DNA from: Streptomyces sp. CA-210063
Lineage (GTDB): Bacteria; Actinomycetota; Actinomycetes; Streptomycetales; Streptomycetaceae
Direction of reading: 5' to 3'
Assembly (NCBI RefSeq): GCF_024612015.1
Contig: NZ_CP102512.1
Coordinates: 6,696,001-6,760,000 of the forward strand
DNA: 64,000 bases
Shown here: one piece after another, positions 9,636 to 16,498 of the stretch
Layout of the letters: every line of letters starts with the position of its first letter
Position numbering within the stretch: position 1 is the first letter of the stretch
Made by a program: the position numbers and the translations under genes
The notes under the pieces: model-generated
What the model saw: the letters and a program-made list of their open reading frames with translations, nothing else
Databases searched by the model: none
Told to the model about the DNA's origin: nothing

Positions 9636-10846
9636 CCATCGGTGAGCGGATCGCTTTCCACCGGAGGCGACGTGGCTACACACAGCAGGTGTTGGCCGGC
9701 CTGGTGGGGCGCAGCACCGACTGGTTGGCGAAAGCGGAGTCGGGTCGGCGAAAGCCTCCCCGTATCGACATGCTCGCCGAACTGGCCCGTGTGCTCCGAG
9801 TGCCGCTTGGCGACTTGCTAGGGAAACCGGTCCTGATGGAGGACGAGAGACAACAGGACGACGTACCGGCTGTCCGGGACGCCCTGATGAGCCCGCGCCG
9901 CCTGTCGCGGTTGCTCTTCGGGCCTGAGGCGGAGAGCCAGCTCCCGAGTCCCGGTCCAGTGGCTCCGCGTGTTGAAGCGGCATGGGACGACTATCAGGCG
10001 GGTCGGCTCGGCAAGGTGATCGCTGCGCTTCCTGGACTCCTTCAGATCGCCCACGGGCTGGAGGATCGTGCTGTGCGTTCCGCCGCAGAGCGCATGGATT
10101 CCTGGGCCGTCTCAGCACGTATCCACCACCTTGCAGCCACGACGCTTGCCAAGGTGGGAGAGTCCGACATGTCGTGGCTGGCTGCGGAGAGAGCCATGAG
10201 GGCCGCCGATGAGTCGGAAAATGCCCTGGTGTTGGCCTCCGCTGCGCGATCGGGCACTCATGCCCTACTGGCCAATGGCCGGTATGACGATGCACTGGAA
10301 TTGGCGGTCACCGCGTCGAGATGGCTTTCTGCCCGGATCGAGCAGAGCGATCCGGCGGCAGTGAGCTTGCTGGGCATGATTCACCTTCGGGCGGCCATCG
10401 CTGCGGCCAGGCATCAGGACCGCTCGACAGCCATGAGCCTGTTGGGGTGTGCCGAGGAGCTGGCCGAACGACTTGGCTCGGATGAGAACCATTGGCACAC
10501 ATGCTTTGGCCCCACGAACGTGATGCTGCACCGGCTGTCGGCCGAGCTGGATCTCGATAATGTTTCGTACGTCGTAGAACACGGCGAGGTCGATGTGGAT
10601 CACATGGCAGCCGAGCGAGGGGTCTCGCACCGTATCGACTTCGCCCGAGCACTGTCTTTGGCCGGGCGAACGGACGACGCGTTCGCTGAATTGCGCACAG
10701 CCGAGTCCGTGTCCCCGCAACTTGTGCGGAACAATCCTCGTGTCCGTGACACGTTGCGGGACCTGATCAAACAGTCTCCGGTCACGGGCGGTGCTCGGTC
10801 GTCCGAGTTGTTCGTGATGGCTCAACGTTGTAGGGCGGTGCAGTGA
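9611..10846 (+). CDS. XRE-family regulator with TPR-like C-terminal region
   Basis: 411 residues. Residues 8-70 form a Cro/CI-type HTH (GERIAFHRRRRGYTQQVLAGLVGRS, then KAESGRRKPPR). The remaining 330 are helical repeats (AARSGTHALLANGRYDDALELA, MIHLRAAIAAARHQDRS) typical of tetratricopeptide sensor regions in Streptomyces XRE proteins. GGAGG lies six bases before the ATG. The gene overlaps the following flavoprotein gene by four bases (GTGA), so the two are translationally coupled. Regulators of this type may bind a peptide or small ligand through the TPR region; the ligand here is unknown. It is the first intact gene of the accessory segment. Confidence 0.8.
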   Translation: MRGLGDHLTIGERIAFHRRRRGYTQQVLAGLVGRSTDWLAKAESGRRKPPRIDMLAELARVLRVPLGDLLGKPVLMEDERQQDDVPAVRDALMSPRRLSRLLFGPEAESQLPSPGPVAPRVEAAWDDYQAGRLGKVIAALPGLLQIAHGLEDRAVRSAAERMDSWAVSARIHHLAATTLAKVGESDMSWLAAERAMRAADESENALVLASAARSGTHALLANGRYDDALELAVTASRWLSARIEQSDPAAVSLLGMIHLRAAIAAARHQDRSTAMSLLGCAEELAERLGSDENHWHTCFGPTNVMLHRLSAELDLDNVSYVVEHGEVDVDHMAAERGVSHRIDFARALSLAGRTDDAFAELRTAESVSPQLVRNNPRVRDTLRDLIKQSPVTGGARSSELFVMAQRCRAVQ

Positions 10847-11406
10847 GCACAAGCAGGGGCTGGACTCTGGGAGTTGTGGCTTCCAGCGCTGGCGGTGTCG
10901 AGTGCTTGCGGACTGGCCTCGTCGAGCCTGCCCTCTCTCGCGGGTGGCGGGTGGCTGTGACACTCACGCCGACCGCCGCCCACTGGCTTCGTATGAGCGG
11001 TGAGGTCGACCGCTTGGAGGAGCTGACCGGCCTGGCCGTCCGGTACGAAGCACGCTTGCCCGGTGATGCGAGTCCGCATCCGAAGGTGGACTGCTATGTG
11101 GTCGCCCCCGCCAGCGCCAATACCGTGGCCAAGCTCGCGACCGGTATCGCCGACAACCAAGCACTGACACAGGTGGGGGAAGCCATCGGCACGCTCGGCC
11201 TGCCCGTTGTGGTGTTCCCCCGGGTCAATGCGGCCCACGCCCGCCACCCCGCATGGAAGCGTCACATCGCGGCACTGCGAGACGCCGATGTCCATCTCGT
11301 CTACGGGCCTGACGTCTGGCCACTGTACGAGCCGCGGGAAGCGCCTGCCGGGCGCCTGTTGCCGTGGTCTGCTGTGCTCGACGCAGCCGACCGAGCGATG
11401 GAATGA
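10843..11406 (+). CDS. Flavoprotein of the HFCD/PPC decarboxylase-like family
   Basis: 187 residues, starting with GTG in a GTGA overlap with the XRE gene. The Rossmann-like N-terminus (WTLGVVASSAGGVECLRTGLV), the PASANTVAKLATGIADN motif and the PVVVFPRVNAAHARHPAWKRHI segment place it in the flavoprotein family that includes phosphopantothenoylcysteine decarboxylase and LanD/EpiD-type enzymes. PASANT contacts FMN. Primary PPC decarboxylase is normally CoaBC with a second domain that is absent here, so a specialised role is more likely. Pairing with an XRE-TPR regulator recurs in Streptomyces. No precursor peptide is visible next to it. The substrate is unknown. Confidence 0.75.
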   Translation: MSTSRGWTLGVVASSAGGVECLRTGLVEPALSRGWRVAVTLTPTAAHWLRMSGEVDRLEELTGLAVRYEARLPGDASPHPKVDCYVVAPASANTVAKLATGIADNQALTQVGEAIGTLGLPVVVFPRVNAAHARHPAWKRHIAALRDADVHLVYGPDVWPLYEPREAPAGRLLPWSAVLDAADRAME

Positions 11407-11440
11407 CGCCCCGTCAACCCAGCTGAGCAGCAGGGACACA

Positions 11441-11473
11441 AGGACCCGGACAGACTGTCCGGGTCCTTTCTTT
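11441..11473 (+). terminator. Strong intrinsic terminator after the flavoprotein gene
   Basis: AGGACCCGGACAG and its exact complement CTGTCCGGGTCCT flank a single base (11454), followed by TTCTTT. It isolates the XRE/flavoprotein pair from the next operon. Confidence 0.9.
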
Positions 11474-11691
11474 GTCGCCCACCCAAGATTGCTGTCATGC
11501 CGATGACGTGTGAGCAGCATGGCCTTGTGCCGAACTGGCCGGCCTGCAGCTAACTTCCGACGTTTCGGCAAGTCGTGGGCGCCATTCCCTGTATCGCTCG
11601 CGCATTGAAGAGACACGTGCTTGTGGTGAAGCGCGCTCAAAAGACGCCCAACCATCAATGCCTGCTGGGTAACCTCGGAAAGGTTGGTCCC

Positions 11692-13083
11692 GTGATAGCT
11701 GCACATCATCTCATTGTGGTTGGTTTCGATTCGATAGTGGCCAATAAATACCTTTCTTGTATCCGAAACGCTGTCCGGTCGGGCCATATCGACTCCTACT
11801 CCATCATTGACCTGGAGTCCCAGAGGTTGGCAATCGAGCAGCGTCTCCAGGCCGTTGACCTGAAGCCGCGAGGAATCGTCTACCTTCCGGACTCCGAGGC
11901 TCGAGTGCAGGGAACCCCGCAGGAATTAATCGCGGGGGCAGTGCAACGCCTCAGTGCACCAGGCGTACCGGCGAAGGTATACATCGCCACGGAAGTACGG
12001 GCGCACGAGGCGTACCTCCGGTTCTGTGTGGAGAACCACATCGACTCGCTTGTCGAGAAACCTGTATTGGCCCCGATGGTTGACGGTAGTTTCAGGCCGT
12101 CGTACATCACCAAGATCATGGAGGAACTCATCGGACTCTCCGGTGACTCTCCGGCGAAGCACTCGGTCATGACCTTGAGTCGATACCACCAGATCTACAA
12201 TCAGAAGGTGATCGCTTCGCTCAGGGAGAAGATGGAGAGATGGGAGGCTCCCCTGACTTCATTCCATATCCGGGCGGCCGGCGGAGTATGGAATCTCCAG
12301 CGCGAGTTCGAGAGCCGCGACGATCACCCGTACAAGTACGGCTACGGCATGATGATGCACGGCGCGTACCATTACGTCGATCTGGCGACGCAGATTCTTT
12401 CGCTCAACGCTGCCCTGTTCTCGGACCGTCAGTTCAAACTGGAGCTCAGCGGTTTCGGTGCTTTCCCCGTCGATCAGCATCAGCGGATGTCTCGGCCGAT
12501 AGCGAGCAGGTTCCAGGACGGAAATCCGGCATGGGCTGATGACGTCGACGGCGCCCTTCGCTTCGGTGAGACCGACGTAACCTCCGCATTCCGCCTCGTC
12601 GACATCGCATCGGGCAGGACTGTCTCGCTCGGGACACTTTCCTTCGAGCAGACCACCCCGTCCATCCGGAACTGGGGCGAGCTTTCGTCGGAGCTGTACA
12701 ACGTGAACGGTCGCACGTCGAGCGTCGACATGGAGGCACAGCTCTCGACGCTGTACTCCACCCATGTCCACTGCTACGACATCCCTCGCGGCGTCAGCGC
12801 AGACGGGATCGATGCCTTCGCCCGCTTGACCACGCGCGCCAACGCTGCCCTTCTTCCAGACGAACAGTACGTGTCGCAGGAAACGTTCGACGGACTGTTC
12901 CACAGCGACAGCAACCGTCGGCTGATGGAGCACTGGCTGAACGGCACGGAGGAGCGGAGTTCGCTGGCCAGTCACCTCCTTCCCATGAAGGTGACCGAGG
13001 CTCTCGCCGCGTCCGTGCTTGCTCCTGGCCGTTTGTTCGAGGTCCCTTTCCAGGAGTGTTCCGTCCCCGTCTCACCGCACTGA
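11692..13083 (+). CDS. Gfo/Idh/MocA-like oxidoreductase
   Basis: 463 residues from GTG 11692, chosen for GGAAAGG eight bases upstream and because the nucleotide-binding strand HLIVVGFDSIVANKYL follows at once. A Rossmann domain with the VEKPV motif (catalytic Lys of the Gfo/Idh/MocA family) leads to a C-terminal domain with GYGMMMHGAYHYVDLATQIL. Such enzymes usually oxidise or reduce a sugar or cyclitol carbon with NAD(P). It is first in an operon with a methyltransferase and a GT2 glycosyltransferase, suggesting assembly of a modified sugar. The gene has lower GC than its neighbours and an in-frame TTA at 11926-11928, so bldA-dependent translation is likely. The family is probable; the substrate is unknown. 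Confidence 0.7.
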   Translation: MIAAHHLIVVGFDSIVANKYLSCIRNAVRSGHIDSYSIIDLESQRLAIEQRLQAVDLKPRGIVYLPDSEARVQGTPQELIAGAVQRLSAPGVPAKVYIATEVRAHEAYLRFCVENHIDSLVEKPVLAPMVDGSFRPSYITKIMEELIGLSGDSPAKHSVMTLSRYHQIYNQKVIASLREKMERWEAPLTSFHIRAAGGVWNLQREFESRDDHPYKYGYGMMMHGAYHYVDLATQILSLNAALFSDRQFKLELSGFGAFPVDQHQRMSRPIASRFQDGNPAWADDVDGALRFGETDVTSAFRLVDIASGRTVSLGTLSFEQTTPSIRNWGELSSELYNVNGRTSSVDMEAQLSTLYSTHVHCYDIPRGVSADGIDAFARLTTRANAALLPDEQYVSQETFDGLFHSDSNRRLMEHWLNGTEERSSLASHLLPMKVTEALAASVLAPGRLFEVPFQECSVPVSPH

Positions 13084-13093
13084 GGAGGAGTTC

Positions 13094-13768
13094 GTGACGA
13101 ACCTTGTCTCGAAGGCATCCGTGCATGCCTTCTACGTGGACGCAATCCGGCACGGAAGGAACACGGCGGAAAACCTTCTCGCCCCTACTTCGGAGCGGTT
13201 CAACTCGTTTCTGAAGTCGATCGGAAAGGGAACTCCGCAAACAGCCTTGGATCTCGGATACGGCGCAGGGAACTACAGCATTGCCATGGCGCGGGCAGGT
13301 TACCGAGTGGTTGCCGTGGATCAGCTCCCGAGCCGTCTGTTCTTGCAGCGCCTGGATGCTCAAGGGGATTGGGATCATCGGATCGACGTCAAAGAGTGCC
13401 TTGTCGAGGAGTACTCGATTGATCACGAATTCGGGATCGTCGTGGCCAGGGATGTACTGCACTACCTCTCAAAATCTGACGTCGAGTCCGTGTTGGAGAA
13501 CGCAGTCGTCAACGCGCACGCAAGGAGTCATCATTACCTTGAGGTCTTCACGTCGATCACCCGAAGATCGCGTGACGGCCGAATCCGGCAGGTGGAGGGC
13601 GAGGCGGGCTACTCGCCTGAGTCCTTTGGCCATCTCATCGAGCGCGTCTACGACGGGTGGGAGGTCACGCTGTTATGGGACGAGCATGCTGAAAAGGACA
13701 GTCGAACCGGGGAGAACTGCTTCGAAGCGATCCGCGCCACTGTTATCGCGGCAAACGCGTCAGTCTGA
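13094..13768 (+). CDS. Class I SAM-dependent methyltransferase
   Basis: 224 residues; GAGGAGGAG precedes the GTG start, ten bases after the oxidoreductase stop. Motif I is ALDLGYGAGNYSIAMARAGY, the acidic residue binding the SAM ribose is in VVAVDQ, and the post-motif FGIVVARDVLHYLSK is typical of small-molecule methyltransferases. The C-terminus (GENCFEAIRATVIAAN) is the last strand pair. An in-frame TTA codon lies at 13673-13675. Its position between an oxidoreductase and a glycosyltransferase suggests O- or N-methylation of a sugar or of its aglycone; this is inference. Confidence 0.8.
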   Translation: MTNLVSKASVHAFYVDAIRHGRNTAENLLAPTSERFNSFLKSIGKGTPQTALDLGYGAGNYSIAMARAGYRVVAVDQLPSRLFLQRLDAQGDWDHRIDVKECLVEEYSIDHEFGIVVARDVLHYLSKSDVESVLENAVVNAHARSHHYLEVFTSITRRSRDGRIRQVEGEAGYSPESFGHLIERVYDGWEVTLLWDEHAEKDSRTGENCFEAIRATVIAANASV

Positions 13769-13788
13769 TCCGGAACAGAGAGGTAATC

Positions 13789-14712
13789 GTGAAGTCGACC
13801 ACGTTCGAGGGGATCAGTTTCGTCATCCCCTGCTACAACTCGGGTGATTACCTTATCGAGGCCGTGAATTCACTCATCGGGCAACCGCACGTGTTCCCTT
13901 ACGAGATCGTGATCGTGGACGACGGTTCCGACGACGAGGCCACGCTCAGTTCCATCTCGGCATGCGGCGAGCGATCGGAGGTACGCGTGATCCGCCTCAG
14001 CCGCAGTGGGCATCACGCAGCCAGAAACGCTGGTGTCGAAGCCGCGCGCTTCGAGTACGTCATGCAGCTCGACGCTGACGACCGCCTCGCCACAGCTCCG
14101 GAACTCCTCACAGGCGGCAGTTATCCGGACCGCGCGGTCGAGATCCTCCGGGCGCAAAGCGATGTGGCCTTCGTCCACACGATGTCCCGCATGATCGGTG
14201 AGTTCGACGGCCTCACGATCTCGTCCTATCCGTGCCGTGAGGAGCTGGTGCTCCGCAAGCATCACGTGCCCACGTCGATCGTCTACCGCCGCGCCGATGC
14301 GGTCCGTGGCGGGATGTACGACCCGCGGGTACTGAAGTGGGGGGACTGGGCGTTCGCCGTGAACCTCCTCGCGGGGCGTTTCCGCAAGGGAGCGCACAAC
14401 GCCATCGTGTGCATCGCCGGTCCGCTGCACGAGTACAGGGTGCACTCGCGCGGACGGCGCGTGTCCAATGCCGCGGTTGCGGAGTTCGACATGACTCTCC
14501 TCGTGGTGGAGAAGAACCTCGACCTGTTCCAGTACCACTTCCAGCGTGATGACTGCGCAGAGGACATCGCCCGCCATGTCCTCGCGTCGAAGCCTTCTCG
14601 GCTCGACGACCTGATTCGTATGGCCACACACGATGTCGAGCAGGCCTTGATGGTCGCGCGTCAGAGGGAGTTCTCCCTGTCGAGTCCGTTCGAGTGCCTG
14701 GGAATCCCTTAG
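13789..14712 (+). CDS. GT2-family glycosyltransferase (3' end defined by an IS remnant)
   Basis: 307 residues from GTG 13789 behind AGAGAGG. A GT-A fold: ISFVIPCYNSGDYLIEAVNSL, then EIVIVDDGSDDE, and the DXD-type metal site in MQLDADDR. The central LKWGDWAFAVNLLAG resembles the acceptor-binding ED region of GT2 enzymes. No membrane helices, so it acts in the cytoplasm or at the membrane face. The stop codon TAG (14710-14712) is formed by the TA target and first bases of an IS remnant, so the original protein may have been longer. It is third and last in the operon with the Gfo/Idh oxidoreductase and methyltransferase. Confidence 0.8.
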   Translation: MKSTTFEGISFVIPCYNSGDYLIEAVNSLIGQPHVFPYEIVIVDDGSDDEATLSSISACGERSEVRVIRLSRSGHHAARNAGVEAARFEYVMQLDADDRLATAPELLTGGSYPDRAVEILRAQSDVAFVHTMSRMIGEFDGLTISSYPCREELVLRKHHVPTSIVYRRADAVRGGMYDPRVLKWGDWAFAVNLLAGRFRKGAHNAIVCIAGPLHEYRVHSRGRRVSNAAVAEFDMTLLVVEKNLDLFQYHFQRDDCAEDIARHVLASKPSRLDDLIRMATHDVEQALMVARQREFSLSSPFECLGIP

Positions 14713-14864
14713 AACTCGTAACAGGATCTTGCTGACGTGTCCTGGTCGGGCGTGACTGTTGTGACGATCTGACCGTTCGGGTTGGTGTGACGACTCGGCC
14801 GTGGATCGTGGACGACGACTTGTGGGCGCTGATCGAACCGCTGCTGCCGCCCTGGCCCGAGCGG
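14711..14864 (+). mobile_element. Remnant of an IS5-like element (terminal repeat plus transposase 5' end)
   Basis: AGAACTCGTAACAGGATCTTG is nearly the same as the right end of the intact IS at 15532-16431. A transposase start at 14787 (TTRPWIVDDDLWALIEPLLP) follows until similarity ends after GCCCGAGCGG at about 14864. The rest of the element is gone. It is diverged from the intact copy, so it was an independent insertion. Confidence 0.85.
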
Positions 14865-14908
14865 GTACGGATTACGTGGGTGAGCGACGAAGCCGCGTAA
14901 CCAACGGC

Positions 14909-14942
14909 GGAAGGGGCTGACCTTGAATAGTCAGCCCCTTCC
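14909..14942 (-). terminator. Terminator of the small secreted protein gene
   Basis: GGAAGGGGCTGAC and GTCAGCCCCTTCC flank an eight-base loop, 14 bases beyond the stop codon of the minus-strand gene at 14957. Confidence 0.85.
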
Positions 14943-14956
14943 ACACTTAGAAGCGC

Positions 14957-15310
14957 TTACCCGGCAGCCCAAACGGCGGCGCTGACCGTGCCAGACTTGT
15001 GCCACCCGGTGGAGTAGGTTTCACTGCTAGGCGTTCCTAGCGTCGGCGATTTCCAGGATCCAATCTTGATCTCGGCGTAGGCTGCCTTCCTGTCGTTCTT
15101 GTTGGTGTCGTAGAGGGTTCCTCGAACCAGGGTTTCACCGTCGCCGTTGAAGCACCTGCTGTACGTGATCTTTGCGCCAGTGACTTCCTTCGTCTGGGCT
15201 TTCAAGCAGCTGCCTGCCGCAGTGGCCGACGTGGCGGTCAGCGCGGTCAGACCGCTCACAGCCAGGACGACGCTCCCCGTCACAGCAGCAAGGCGCCTTA
15301 CAGCCGTCAT
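14957..15310 (-). CDS. Small secreted protein of unknown function
   Basis: 117 residues with a clear Sec signal: MTAVRRLAAVTGSVVLAVSG followed by LTALTATSATA, cleaved near residue 32. The mature part of about 85 residues has two cysteines (SCLKAQ and YSRCFNG) that could form one disulfide, and a beta-rich pattern ending in WHKSGTVSAAVWAAG. No enzyme motif is visible. It sits between an IS remnant and an intact IS of the same family in opposite orientation, with its own terminator. It may be a morphogenetic, inhibitor-like or toxin-like protein; I cannot decide. Confidence 0.75.
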   Translation of the reverse strand: MTAVRRLAAVTGSVVLAVSGLTALTATSATAAGSCLKAQTKEVTGAKITYSRCFNGDGETLVRGTLYDTNKNDRKAAYAEIKIGSWKSPTLGTPSSETYSTGWHKSGTVSAAVWAAG

Positions 15311-15531
15311 ATGTAACTCCCCGTTTCAGTACGAGCGTCCATGCTCGCTTCGTGACACGTGCACCCCAGCATGGAGGGCCCCCGCTGCCCTGCGTACCTA
15401 TAACGTTCCAGGGTCTGAGCCGTCGCGCTCACGCTGCCATGCACCAGGCCACAGCGGAGGGCGCGGGAATCTCCTGTCTGACCTGGGGTGATGCAAGAGT
15501 GTTGGTTTGTACTTGATCTCTGTACACCATA

Positions 15532-16431
15532 AGAGCTCGTAACGCGATCATGATCCGGCCTTCTTGAGCCGTCGCCAGCAGATGAGGCTGCAGCCCAACG
15601 AGACGAAGGTGTCGTGGAGTTCGAGGCGTCGCTCCCAGCGCGCGGCCAGGCGTTTGAACTGGTGGAGCAGGGCGAAGGTCTGCTCCACGACGTAGCGGAG
15701 CTTGCCCAGACCTTTAATGTTCGGGGCGCCCTTGCGGGAGATCACCGGCAGGATCCGGCGGCGCCGCAGTTCACGGCGCACGGCCTTCGAGTCGTACGCC
15801 TTGTCACCGAGGACGGACTCGGGGCGCCGCCGAGGTCGGCCGGGCCGTCCGGCGACGGGCGGGATGCCGTCGACGAGGTTGAGGGTCTGGGTGATGTCGT
15901 TGACGTTGGCGGCGGTCGTGATGACGTGCAGCGGGGTGCCCTTGCCGTCGCAGATCAAGTGGTGTTTGCTGCCTGTCTTCCGGCGGTCGACCGGCGACGG
16001 GCCGGTCGCGGCTCCCCCTTTTTCGCGCGGATGTGGGAGCCGTCCACGCACGCGCGGGTCCAGTCGAGTTCGCCGGCCGCGTTCAGTTCGGCGAGCAGGG
16101 TGCGGTGCAGTTGCTCGAAGACGCCGGCCTGCTGCCAGCGGTCCAGGCGTCGCCAGCATGTCTGTCCGGAGCCGAACCCCAGCTCCAGGGGCAGGAGTTG
16201 CCAGGCGATGTCCTGGTGCAGGACGTACAGGATGCCCTGCAGGCACAGCCGGTCGTCCACCGGCTTCGGCCCCGGTGACCGCTCGGGCCAGGGCGGCAGC
16301 AGCGGTTCGATCCGTGCCCACAAGTCGTCGTCCACGATCCACGGCCGAGTCATCACACGACGCGAACGGTCGAATCATCACATCGGTCACGCCCGACCAG
16401 GCCACTTCAACAAGATCCTGTTACGAGCTCT
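15532..16431 (-). mobile_element. Intact IS5-family insertion sequence, about 900 bp
   Basis: The ends share the inverted repeat AGAGCTCGTAAC (left) and GTTACGAGCTCT (right), and TA flanks both sides, the short target duplication expected for this group. Inside are two overlapping transposase reading frames joined by a putative -1 frameshift. The element lies 67 bases beyond the valS stop codon. A diverged remnant of a related element is at 14711. Confidence 0.9.
15548..16356 (-). CDS. IS5-family transposase, two frames with programmed -1 frameshift
   Basis: Frame A starts at 16356 (MTRPWIVDDDLWARIEPLLPP) and carries the DUF4096-like N-terminus and the first acidic residue of the DDE triad in WTRACVDGSHIRAKKG. 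Near 16010-16020 the minus strand reads AAAAAGGGGGA, a classic slippery run; moving to the -1 frame continues with PSPVDRRKTGSKHHLICDGKG, then VLGDKAYDSK (second Asp) and LGKLRYVVEQTFALLHQFKR with the final Glu. The complete protein would be about 269 residues. The fusion by frameshift is inferred from the sequence and is standard for part of the family. Confidence 0.85.
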
Positions 16432-16452
16432 TAGCCACCACGTACTCAGACA

Positions 16453-16483
16453 AGAAGCCCCGGACATCACGTCCGGGGCTTCT
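16453..16483 (-). terminator. valS terminator
   Basis: AGAAGCCCCGGAC and GTCCGGGGCTTCT are exact complements with a five-base loop, 16 bases past the valS stop codon. Confidence 0.9.
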
Positions 16484-16498
16484 GTGCCGGCCTGGCTG

